Source: Mastigamoeba balamuthi (taxonomy: Eukaryota > Evosea > Mastigamoebida > Mastigamoebidae). From it: a DNA stretch of 30,065 nt. Positions 1-9,155 of this stretch are shown here, in pieces. The translations under genes were made by a program, and so were the position numbers. Position 1 is the stretch's first letter. Every line of letters starts with the position of its first letter. The stretch is from the NCBI GenBank assembly GCA_902651635.1, contig CACRSC010000106.1, positions 52,932-82,996 of the forward strand. Direction: 5' to 3'. The notes under the pieces are model-generated. The model was given only the letters and a program-made list of their open reading frames with translations. It had not been told where the DNA came from and did not search any database.

Positions 1-1
1 G

Positions 2-133
2 GACGAGGGGTGCGCGCCGAGCGTGAGAAAGCTGGTGCTGTCTCTCGAGTACGTGGTTGGCTGTTGCAAGGAGAGCGCCAGTCTCTGCCTGTGGAGGGAA
101 GTCCTTGCCGCCTTTTCCAAAGGGAGCCTGTGA
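2..133 (+). CDS. possible 3' end of an unidentified gene (partial)
   Basis: An open frame enters from the left edge and ends at TGA 131-133. Its 43 codons read as an ordinary amphipathic protein tail (for example VRKLVLSLEYVVG and WREVLAAFSKGSL) with G/C-ending codons, like the real genes further right and unlike the AT-rich DNA that follows. No family is recognisable from so little sequence. It could equally be chance reading through GC-rich non-coding DNA, so confidence is low. Confidence 0.25.
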   Translation, partial: DEGCAPSVRKLVLSLEYVVGCCKESASLCLWREVLAAFSKGSL

Positions 134-1332
134 TGAGGCTCCATCTCCTTACCTTGTACCAAGAACACACATCAACCGCATCATAGCAATGTGGTAGGTA
201 CTGGGAGAGTTGCAAAACGAAAACAAGATTCTATCTTCGTGGAACACCTTTTGAGGCTTGCCACACCAATCTTATAAGCCACCCACTGTCAGTAGTGCTC
301 CCTGGCCTCAGATTGGCCAAGCAGTACAATGCTGTGCGTGAGTGAGCTAATATGGTATTTGGATTGATTTGAGTATTAGTATACAGAAATACCGAATAAA
401 TTGTCAGTTCCCTTTTTGTCCATACGAGTAGCAAGGAGACAGGACCAGGCTGTTCGCAGGAGCGAGTACGTCACCAACACCAATAAAACCAGTGGTCGTA
501 ACAACTGTCAGTGAACCTCCAACAATGGAAATCGTGTTTCAAATGATGAACCCGAGAATTGGAACGCATGTTATGTCGGGGACATGCCAGGCAACGACCA
601 GAACGTGAATAACACCGCAGGAGACGCAGGACAGAAGCTACAAGGCGCAGCCAAGGAAGCTTGTGTGCTTTGATTGTGATCAGGAGGGTCATATCCAGTG
701 AGACTGCTCAAGTAAATGGAATCCGATGACCAACGACAATGATGTAAGTGCAGTGAGGTTTTGGAAGAGAAGAGTGTATTGTTGGTCCTAAAGCTCTTTT
801 GTTAACAATTACTACATGTGCTCACTTTAGTACTAATAGCACCAATAGTGATAATACTGATGGATAGAAGGTCATTAACATTAGGTTCAAAATTTCTAAT
901 ATTAGTGATCAAGATTTGGCAAAAAAATTGAATACATTTTCAGTTTTCTTCTTTTACCAGTAAGAGCTACATCCATGGCCTTTTTGAAGCCTTTTCAGGC
1001 TGAGAGCAAAGACAAAACTATATTCAGATAAAAGCAGAGATACAGCAACGAAGTATTAACAGTTTGCTCCATTTTCACTGAAATTGCACAAATCTAATGA
1101 AAATGATAGAAATGACCACTACTTATAGAATTTAGATGCAGAGATTACCTATTGTTTCAGAAAATACAACATCCTTCAGGTTTTCACATTTGCTATTAAA
1201 GAAAACCATTTCATTCAATATTATATTAACGTAAGACTGTGTAATTTCTTGTTAACTCTTGTCAATTAACACATGATGTCTGATTGGCAGAGCGACATAC
1301 TGTGAAAGATGAAGAGTTAAGCATTCTGCAGA
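134..1332. other. AT-rich intergenic DNA with retroelement debris
   Basis: About 1.2 kb with no intact gene. Codon usage and base composition drop to AT-rich, with many stops in all frames. The only recognisable item is the decayed zinc-knuckle segment listed separately. The right end (about 1240-1332) should hold the 3' untranslated region of the minus-strand multi-pass membrane gene that stops at 1333. Confidence 0.6.
621..760 (+). pseudogene. decayed retrotransposon Gag fragment with CCHC zinc knuckle
   Basis: In the frame that starts at 621 the translation contains KLVCFDCDQEGHIQ, then a TGA stop at 699-701, then DCSSKW. The cysteines at 666-668, 675-677 and 705-707 and the histidine at 690-692 have exactly the CX2CX4HX4C spacing of a retroviral/retrotransposon nucleocapsid knuckle. 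The stop sits where the family usually has arginine, as in GHIxRDC, so a CGA to TGA transition explains it. A basic stretch precedes the knuckle, as is usual in Gag. An in-frame stop also lies upstream at 606-608, so this is a dead fragment. Whether it came from a Ty1/copia or Ty3/gypsy element cannot be told. Confidence 0.6.
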
Positions 1333-3867
1333 TTAACAACCACCAGTATGCATAAGAAACCGGAAAAAGTGACGGAAATTGGTGTAAGGATAATGTAAGA
1401 ACACTGAAATAATGATCACAACAAGTGCAGCAGCTTGCAATCTCATCCAGACTTCATTGCATTCCCTAAGAGAAGCCCATACAGATAGTGCTTTGAAATG
1501 GTAAGTTTTCTGACAAATTTTGAAAATGTACCAAGAACAGAACTTAATGATGCCACGGATGATGAAGTAAATCCAACGCCACTTGCAACTTTACTCAAGT
1601 GCTTGTTCATACTCTCTGACCAACAGTTCCGAACAATGGCATTAAACAGAGAGATAATCCAAGCAACTGACCCCGCAAAAATTGATACAATACCAAATAC
1701 CTCGCTGATTAGCATTCTTTGCAAAAGCCTATCTTGAAGAATGAGAATGGATATCAAAATGAAACTTGCCGTTTATGCTTGGACTTATCTATTTCATTTG
1801 CCTTGGGCCATTTCTGCGGTACTACAAGAGCAGCAATTTGAAGAGCAATGAAAGCTGATAGAAGTACTGCGTTTATCCAGGTACGGTAGTTTCGCAATGG
1901 AATGAAGACAAAGCAAGCAATGTAAGCAAGAGAGGCCGAAGATAGCTGAAGTGAGAGCCAGAGTTCGTACTCACGAAAAATCTCTCTCCAAAATGAGTAA
2001 GAGAGTTTGTAATGTTTGCTCATTGCAGGATATACAACTGCAGCTATAAAAACAATCAGATGTACTTCGCGTAGAGATTCCGTACAAATGAGTGAGAATA
2101 GCACTGATAATCCACATATGGAAAACGCCAGCCTTCCTTTTGAGTGATATGTAATCACTTTGTCGACAGCAAGCGAGTGGATAAGGGAAAAAATGAATGT
2201 AATTCCACCAGTAATGGACGCTGCTGCTCCGAATACTTCAGTGACCACAACAAGACGCCTGTGTTTCGTTACCACTATCAACATTGGAAAAGCAATCGCA
2301 CATTGCACTGCAATAGATGGTATGTTGATCTGGAGGCGGATTATGATGGTACGTTATGTGAGCTTGTCTACATCGAGACTTCACTTCACTTATCGTTGGC
2401 CATATTGGATAAGCAACAGCAGAAACTTGCATAACCGTGAATGCGAGTACAGCGAGAGGCACAAGGTAGTTCCTCCAGCGATTAAATGGAACACAGAAGA
2501 ACCCAGCACCGACAGCTGCAACAGCAGATGCAGTTTGTAAAGCAAGCCATACAGCCTGCTCTAGATCTTGGCTGAACAAAGAAGAATTGGCTTCATTCGA
2601 ACGAACAGCCCGGGTCCACACTCCACTCCAAACCACAGTTGCTATGGAGACATTCGATTGGTATTTGGGGAATTTATGACTGAGTTACCAGTGATTGCGA
2701 GGGTTGAAGTGAGAATGCACAGAATCCCTGGTACAATGCGATGGCGTGATCCAAGATCAAATGACTTGTGGATTATGTTCTCCGATGAAAGGGCTCCAAG
2801 AGTTGTTACAATTAAGCCTAGTGCAGCCATGACTGCTGTACAAACTCCAAAGGCTTCACTCGCAATCGCTGCCCTTATTGTCGCCCTTTGGCACTCCGGA
2901 ACGTGTTGGTCATCATAATCTGCACAGAACTTCTTCAAGTTGCTGACATCGTTCTGAGTTTTCCAACTAATTACCGACAGCAAAGCGACCTCAAGAGCAA
3001 GGCTCACATAGAGCAGTGATGGCGTCTGCAAGACACTGATATTTAAATTATGAAGAAGATAATGCTGCGCACAATGAAGGGGCGAACATCCTTGGCGAAG
3101 GAGAGGCAACACACATATGATAAGGTTGTAGCTGTGATCTGCAAGCCCAGCCACTCAGGCAGGATTCACGAATTTCAACCGACTAGAATGAAACAATATA
3201 TCCACTTGTTCCCCAAGGGTGAAAAAGGCAGGCCACACGATGACACCTGTGAGTTTCGCTCAAAACTGGCTCATTAATTGAGACATACCGATGAGTGCAC
3301 AGACCGCAGTGAGCATCCACAGATACACAGGAGTTTTCAGGACTATTCTATGAGCCTTAAGGCACTTGGGAATGAACCCTTTCCTGGCGGCAGCATCCAC
3401 GGCGAGAATCACAAGTCCAAAACCGCCACACACGTCAGCGATGATGGTGAACGCCTCAGAAGTCCGCAAATGCCGTCTGTATGAGGTCAGTGAGGCAGAT
3501 GCCCGCAGTTTCATGATAACAACCTGTACTGACGAGAGGCCGCGGACCTGAGATCCTCGAGTGGCTTCCAGGAGTAATAGTCGTTATCCCCCTCGGTAGC
3601 AGCGGACCACGTCTTGTTACTTGCGAGTGCAGCTGTCTGGATGACGACGAACGCAATCATCCAGAACAAGTGGGTTCGCAGAGAAACGTGCCCTGCGTTA
3701 ACCGTGGCAGCCGATTCCTCCTTCTGACTCTCAGTGCCGGTGGTGGCCTTGAGGACCACAGGGGCCACCAGCTCAATGCCGGTGAGGTCGGATTTCGGAG
3801 GCGTCTCGCATTGAATGTTGGCGTTAGCATTGGTGTTGGTGAGCGCTGACTGTAGGGGCTCCGTCAT
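1333..3867 (-). CDS. four-module, ~16-helix membrane protein of unknown family
   Basis: Reconstructed from ten exons: 3867-3548, 3476-3289, 3246-3206, 3153-3073, 3025-2689, 2641-2380, 2258-2086, 2043-1785, 1728-1532 and 1490-1333. They join in frame to 671 residues ending in TAA. After a polar N-terminus (about 65 residues) come four repeats of a four-helix module. Helix 2 begins with SEAF, SEAFG, TEVFG or SEVFG (residues 113, 266, 416, 562). Helix 4 begins with WLGLQ, WLALQ, WLSLQ or WMRLQ (184, 354, 496, 634). Helix 1 of modules 3 and 4 ends in a W-P pair. Exons 6 and 8 each run from helix 4 of one module into helix 1 of the next, which argues for one polypeptide and not four genes. Module 2 has a loop with Cys244 and Cys255. 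The four-helix plan recalls claudin/PMP22/SUR7-type proteins, but I see none of their signature motifs. Intron 3 (3205-3154) is the least certain junction; a frameshift there is the alternative. Confidence 0.72.
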
Positions 3868-4354
3868 GAGGGTGGTCTGCTCAGTTGCGGTTGTCTTCTT
3901 CCTCAGAGAGTATAAGAAGAGGTGGCAATGGGCTTCTGCTTTGCAGATGAATTTAAAATGGAGCAGAAATATCGGCGAATTTGGTTTTCCTCGGGCGTGA
4001 TAACCGTTATTTCTGGTAATTCCGTCGCTTCGAATGCCGCGGGGTTATCTCACATGCCGTATTGCATTGGACAGGAATTCCGAGTTGCCTTTGGAAGAGG
4101 TATACGAAATATCGATCTTGGAGAGAGTGTGCCGGCAGCAGTCTGTCAGCATGCTGAGACTGGAAGAAGGCATTACTGAGTCAGAGATGACAGCATCTGA
4201 GTGTGTGGAAGAAATGACCTTGCATTGTCTTCGCAGTCATGCAGTCATTTTCCTGCTGTAACAATGCTGTTTACCCTGAGATAATAAGGGAGTGAAACCT
4301 CCCCTAGGCTTCATACACTGCCGTGGAGCCTGTAGATGATGTCGGAGTTGACAG
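3868..4354. other. 5' flank of the membrane-protein gene, no gene seen
   Basis: This stretch lies upstream of the start codon of the minus-strand multi-module membrane gene and runs up to the LTR-like inverted repeat. Open frames here are short, lack the G/C third-position bias and match nothing recognisable. It should hold the promoter of that gene, but I see no convincing core element. Confidence 0.5.
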
Positions 4355-4560
4355 AGAGAGCGTGAGTGTGTGTAGGGCCTGGGATAAGAGAGTGAGATGT
4401 ATGAACGAAGATTAATCACAATCAATTGATCAATAGAAGTATGAAATAGTGGATATATAAACATTTGGTGCCAGCACGGCACCACCATTCATAAAGTCAC
4501 CGAACCCTGGTGGCGAGTGACGTCAGTGGTAATGACTGTATCGGTATCATTCCAATTTTG
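4355..4560 (+). repeat. LTR-like sequence, left arm of an inverted pair
   Basis: Read on the plus strand, this is a diverged reverse-complement partner of about 5145-5330. Exact blocks include CACAATCAATTGATC at 4417-4431, matched by GATCAATTGATTGTG at 5266-5280. The order resembles an LTR end (ending near TATAAACA at about 4459-4466), then a primer-binding-site-like TTTGGTGCCAG, then a short leader and an ATG at about 4531. This suggests the 5' end of an LTR retrotransposon reading rightward; the LTR assignment is inference, the inverted similarity is direct. Confidence 0.55.
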
Positions 4561-5144
4561 TTCTGAAGCCAACTACGCCAAAACAGCAGTTCCAAGAGAA
4601 AAAATGCTGCGAACAATGTGGTGGGGAGAGAGACACTCGCGTCAGCACAGTGCTGACGCTGCACCAACGTGGAGACCTGCGGGGACGAGGGCCAGTATTC
4701 TGAGGGAGCCAGGCCACTCAAGCGAGGGAAATCAATTATGAGGGGCACCGGTGCCAAGGGCCAAAATGGAGTGTTGGGTGTGAGCCTGAGCGGTGGGAGG
4801 GAGAAAGGAGGGGAGATTGGCTGGGCAGGGTGGCGCAGGCCAGAGGAGGCCGAGGAGGCAGGGGAGGCAGGGCAGACCGGAGGAGGCGGAGGAGGGCCCG
4901 GAGGGTGCAATCCCTGCAGGAGAAGAGCGGCCTGAGAGTGTAGGGTACCCCCTGGCTCCACGGCGACTGAGGTCGGCAGCCCAGGCGGCGGTGGGAGTGT
5001 TGCGGTCTGTATCACAGCGATTGAGTGCAAGTCGCTCAGCAGCCCAGAGACACAAGTGCACCACAGCTCCTGTGAGACCACTACGCCATGAGAGAACCCC
5101 GGGTCTTTATGGGTCCTGATTTCTCTGCGTTGTCAGTTGAAGCG
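4561..5144. other. spacer between LTR-like arms, purine-rich low-complexity tract
   Basis: About 580 bp between the inverted LTR-like arms. The centre (about 4790-4900) is a G/A-rich tract built from GGAGGC/GAGGAG words that translates to long proline runs on the minus strand and glycine/glutamate runs on the plus strand. The open frames over it are by-products of this composition. The flanks may contain remnants of the two Gag starts that would face each other here, but no protein family can be recognised. Confidence 0.45.
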
Positions 5145-5321
5145 AAAGTGGAAAGATCGCCAACCGGTCATCACCGCTGTTGTCGCTCGCCTCCAGGGCT
5201 CCGTATGGTGGTAGACTCCTGGCACTGAATGTTGATCTATCGACTATTTCATACAGTCTATAACCGATCAATTGATTGTGACAAATCTTCGTTCAAACAT
5301 CTCACTCTCTTTGCCCTGGCG

Positions 5322-5330
<9 letters not shown>
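5145..5330 (-). repeat. LTR-like sequence, right arm of the inverted pair
   Basis: The reverse complement of this stretch aligns with 4355-4560 through several blocks: the shared 15-mer containing ATCAATTGAT, the ACATCTCACTCTCT block (5297-5310), the GACTATTTCATAC block (5241-5253) and the leader resembling CTGGAGGCGAGCG. On the minus strand it has the same order as the left arm: LTR-like end, a GTGCCAG site, leader, ATG. The arms differ at many positions, so they are old copies or related elements, not fresh terminal inverted repeats. Confidence 0.55.

Positions 5331-5353
<23 letters not shown>
5324..5353. repeat. (AC)n microsatellite
   Basis: About fifteen uninterrupted AC units. The partner sequence in the left LTR-like arm (around 4356-4372) has only a few CA units with interruptions, so the tract has expanded in this copy of the LTR-like repeat. 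Confidence 0.95.
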
Positions 5354-5355
<2 letters not shown>

Positions 5356-5602
5356 GATGAAGCAGTTGTTGAACTCTGCGCAGTTGCTGATACAGACCTG
5401 GTGTACTTGTGGAAAGCCTGTGGTAGGTCAACCTGCATTTACAGCATCTCTTGAGCTTCCTGCGCTGAAAGCGGTCGGAGAATATGTGCGTCTTGGCCCT
5501 CGTCGCCATGCTGCAGGATATCATATCTCCCGACGTCATCACGGGGACGGCTCCCTCGGATTCCAACCTCCAGACACACCTTCCTAGACCATAATCACTC
5601 TC

Positions 5603-5608
5603 TTTATT
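5603..5608 (-). terminator. poly(A) signal of the cyclase gene
   Basis: TTTATT on the plus strand reads AATAAA on the minus strand, 53 nt past the cyclase stop codon at 5661-5663. Position and orientation fit the polyadenylation signal of that gene. Confidence 0.6.
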
Positions 5609-5660
5609 GGATACTGGCCAACAGTAAGTAATCAGTATTCGGAGTGCGTGCCCTCTGGCC

Positions 5661-7863
5661 TCAGTTGCCCTGCCCGGCCCCGTAGCCGAGATTCAGCATC
5701 GCCTTGTCGATGGCCACGCGGTACGGGGCCATCGCGGGGTCCGCGAGGGCCTCCTGGGCGCGGTCAAGTCCGCAATTGCCCGAATGCTCCCGCATCTCGC
5801 GGATTTCGGCCATGAGCTCCGCAGCTCGTAACTGGGAGGGCTCGGCGACCACCAGGCGCGCTGCGAGGTGGTAGACCTCGGTGGTGGTGCTCTCGTGGCC
5901 CCGCAACACGACGCTGTCGACCCACACGCAGAGGAACTCGTCGCGGACGCGCTGGGCCACGTCGCCCGAGACGAGGGGCGACAGCCCGTTCTCCTTGCTG
6001 AGCTGCTCGATGCGCGCCGCCGTGTTGGCCGGCGTCCCGCAGACGGTGAAGTTCACGTGCTCGCTGCAGCCGATGTTCCCGACGAGGAGCTCGCCCGCGT
6101 GGACGCCCACGTGGACCGACAGCTCGGGCAGCCCGTCGCGCCGGAACTCCCTGTTGACCCCCGCCATCGCCTCGTCGAACTCGAGCGCCGCCTTGCAGGC
6201 CATTGCCTCGGACCCCCGCGTGTCCTGGAGCGCGTTCCAGAGCGCCATGATGCACTGGCGGGGAGAGGGAGAGGCCGAGAGTGAGGACTCAGAGAACAGT
6301 GAGCGGGAGCAGTGCGGAGCAGCGCACGTCGCCGATATACTTGTCGACGATGCCGCCGTTGCGGACGATGACGCGGGTGAGGGCCCCCAGCCACTCGGAG
6401 AGCATGCCGGTGACGACGGTGGTCGGCAGGCTCTCGGAGATGCGCGTGAAGCCGCGGATGTCGCAGAAGACTATCGTCACGCGCCGCTGCTCCATCGAGA
6501 GCAGCCCGCCGTTCGCCCCGCCAGGCCGCGACATGATATGGGCCACGACGGGGACGGGGACGTACTTGGTCATGGCCTTGATGCCCGTGCGGAGCTTGCG
6601 GAAGCTCTCGCCGAGCGCCCGGAACTCCGAGAGACCCGAGAGGTCCGACGCGCTGCCCGGGCGGCCCTCGTCGAAGCTGAGCCTGCACGTGGCCTCCATG
6701 CGCTTGGAGAGCACCGCCAGAGGCTTCATGAGGAGGTAGCCGAGCAGCGCGACGCAGGCCAGGGCGGCCGCAGTGGCCGCGGCGGCAACAGCGATGGGGA
6801 GGACGTCGACGGGCGGGCGGGAGCGCAGCGCGACGACGGCGACGACGAAGGAGAGGCAGGGCCTGCGGATGTTGGCGAACCAGAGCAGCATCTCGCGGCC
6901 GTCGACCACGATGACGCGCGCCTCCGACGGCTCGCTGCCCTTGAGGGACAGCGACAGCGCCGCCCAGCTGCCGAACTCCCTCTCGACGAGCGCGTTGACG
7001 GCGTCGACGCGGCGCTCGTCGGTCGAGTTGCCCGTCGACTCGTTGGCGAGCACCGGCAGGAAGACGCCGCCGGCGTCGCGGAACGTCGGGACCGCGGGCG
7101 ACGTGGCGCTCAGCAGCGTCGCGGTCGCCGCGTCGACGAGGAGCCCGAGGCCGTCGGGGACCGTGATGCCCGCGAAGACGGCCACCATATCCTGCACGAC
7201 GAGGTCGACGAGCGTGTAGGCCCAGACGGTGCCCGAGCCCGGGAGGCGCGTGTGGGCCATGAAGGTCGTCCAGACCTGCCCCATGGCCGTGTCGGGCATG
7301 ATCGGCAGCCAGCACTCCTCGGCGCCCTCCGGCCACACCGCCTCGAGCATCCCGAAGAAGGGCCCCGCCCAGTGGTCGGAGAACTCGAGCTCGGTGGGCT
7401 CGAGCGTCGCCGTGTCGAGCGCCCACTGCTGCATCGTGCCGTTCTCGGCGGTCCACCACCACGCGGCGCTGCCGCCCCTCGAGGGCTCCAGGACGCCGAC
7501 CAGGCGCCCCGGAAACTGCGACTGCGGCGAGGTGATGATCTGCACGTCGCTGGCGATGCGGTGGGCCTGCAGGACGCTGTGCCACCGGCGGCGCAGGTCG
7601 CGGAGGCCCTGCGGAGTGTCTTCGAAGACGAGGGAGCCCGCAGCAAAGTCCGAGACGGTCAGGCGGGCGACAGACTCGGCGGCCGCTAGGCTCCTGGAAA
7701 TGCGGGAGGCGAGGCGAGAGACCTGGGGCACGAGGCGCTCCTCGGTGGACCGCAGGGCCTGCTGTTGGGCCCTGGAGCTGAAGAGGACCACGACGGCGAC
7801 CATCGGCGCCCACACGGCCACGAACACGATGGATGCCAGCAACAGGCGGAACGACACCCTCAT
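5661..7863 (-). CDS. receptor-type class III adenylate/guanylate cyclase
   Basis: Two exons, 7863-6328 and 6254-5661, joined across a 73-nt GTGCGC...CCAG intron, give 709 residues. An N-terminal helix (about 8-31) is followed by an extracytoplasmic sensor of about 320 residues that looks like a dCACHE ligand-binding region. Then come a second helix (354-379), a HAMP-like linker (380-430) and a C-terminal cyclase homology domain that converts ATP or GTP to a cyclic nucleotide. The metal aspartates are Asp468 in FCDIRGF and Asp507 in GGIVDKYIGD; the intron falls right after that GD. Lys508 and Thr582 occupy the base-selecting positions and suggest ATP; Asn589 and Arg593 (ANTAAR) are the transition-state pair. 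All catalytic residues are present, so a homodimer should be active. The usual GDxVN is replaced by GTPAN. The open frame continues upstream to an ATG at 8064; I chose 7863 because the signal-anchor helix follows it directly. Confidence 0.9.
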
Positions 7864-8700
7864 TCCTGCGCTCGGGCGAGACGGCTCCTGATTGAGGCGA
7901 AGAGGGCAGCTCACGGACCAGAGACACAGCTTTTTAGGCCCTGTTGCAATGAAGAGAATCCGGCAACCACTGTTCGGGCGATTGTCCAGTCCTTCGTACA
8001 TTCTACGAGGCTCATCGGAGTTATGCGGGTCTTTGTCCCCCTCTGTGGACTGATTCCTCCTCACCCCGGTGAAAATCGTTACTCGATGAGGTTACATGGG
8101 CACAGTAGAATGCTGTCTCCGCCAATCACGAGGATGCGGGAAGCCTTCAGAATTGTCTTCCATGCGAGACTATTTCGGCTCTCTCGAGGCAGAAAGCAAA
8201 ATTGGGGCCCTCCTTATATAGTGCTCGGGTCGTTTTCCGCTCCGCACAGGAGGCTGCGGGGGGTGAGTGCAATGGGCCAGAGAGGTCTCCGAGGCCTCGC
8301 GAGGCGTGACCGTCTACCTCCTGGGCAGGGCGTCGGCGGCCGAGTGACCATCTGCTTTGCCATGGAACAGTAGTAGCTCATGAGCGCTGTTCAGGTTGTG
8401 GGAAGGGGGCGGTCCTCGCGCCGCTCGGTCGTCAATCTCGTGGCACTGCCGAGAGACCGAAGTTCGTTCCTGGACCGTCTGTTCGCCGTGCAAAGTGCTT
8501 TTCTGTGCATTTGTCGAGGTGTTCGCAGAAGGTCGATTGAGTTAGCACTGAAACCACACGGTCTTCTTTGTGCAATCATCGAACCGTCGGCACATCAACC
8601 ACACTGCCCAGGGGTCTATGAGATCAAGCACGAGCAGGGTTCGAAAACCTGTGAAGGTGGGGTCGGTCGGATCGCCGACCCTGGTGGGGGTGGTCACTTG
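7864..8700. other. 5' flank of the cyclase gene, no clear gene
   Basis: Mixed-composition DNA upstream of the cyclase. The cyclase frame stays open to 8064, so the first 200 bp could be an N-terminal extension, but the added residues look unlike protein of this family. A TATATA-containing stretch (about 8214-8220) lies here; I cannot assign it to a promoter with confidence. Other open frames are short and unbiased. Confidence 0.45.
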
Positions 8701-8724
8701 ACCAGCACATTTGTTTTCCCGATC

Positions 8725-8967
8725 CATTCCGGCGCGGACCCAGCAGGGCTCGTTCAGCGTCGGGGCGCTGGCCATCAGCCTGGCCTCGGGGCGCCGCGGC
8801 GTGGTCACTACCAGGCACCCGTTCGCCCTCAGCAGGCCTGGCGGCGGCCACGTCCTGGTGTGTGCGCAGTCGCTGAGGTGCTGGGGCACGAGGGAGTGCA
8901 GCAGCTGCTGCGCCTGGGCAGGTCGGCATGGTCGCGCCCGGGAGAGGTCGTCGATGCGGACGCGGCG
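8725..8967 (-). other. GC-rich coding-like stretch, unidentified
   Basis: On the minus strand an open frame runs without a stop from about 8965 down past 8725, with G/C-ending codons similar to the genes around it. It includes LLHSLVPQHLSDCAHTRTW and GLLRANGCLVVTTPRRPE. Surrounding DNA is less GC-rich. It could be one exon of an undetected gene or a decayed exon, but I recognise no domain and could not find matching splice partners. The plus strand is also partly open, so even the strand is uncertain. Confidence 0.25.
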
Positions 8968-9155
8968 TTACTCGAGCTGGTTGACCAGTCCCAGGCCTCG
9001 GCCGTCACACCTTTGATCTTACACTCGCGTTGGTGGTAGACCTCGTCCACTCTCAATGGCAGCAATACAGTGGTGTGGCCCACACAGGGGAGATCCTGGG
9101 GATGATAGTATGATGGGTTGGAACTCATACACTCGATATTTGGATATCAAGGGGT

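Noticed and set aside
1333-3867. Four separate tandem membrane-protein genes
   Set aside because: Exons cross from one module to the next without a stop, and splice phases keep a single frame from 3867 to 1333.
4497-5081. Proline-rich 194-residue minus-strand frame
   Set aside because: It is produced by the purine-rich GGAGGC tract and spans LTR-like debris; no conserved protein features.
5881-7689. 602-residue plus-strand open frame opposite the cyclase
   Set aside because: It is the antisense of a confident cyclase gene, rich in Arg/Ala/Gly/Asp, and arises from G/C third-position bias leaving the complementary strand without stops.
7864-8064. 67-residue N-terminal extension of the cyclase
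   Set aside because: The frame is open, but the extra residues do not look like a signal or sensor part, and the signal-anchor helix follows the ATG at 7863.
8216-8230. TATATA-like word as the cyclase promoter
   Set aside because: It is more than 350 bp upstream of the chosen start and its orientation is not informative; I cannot support the assignment.
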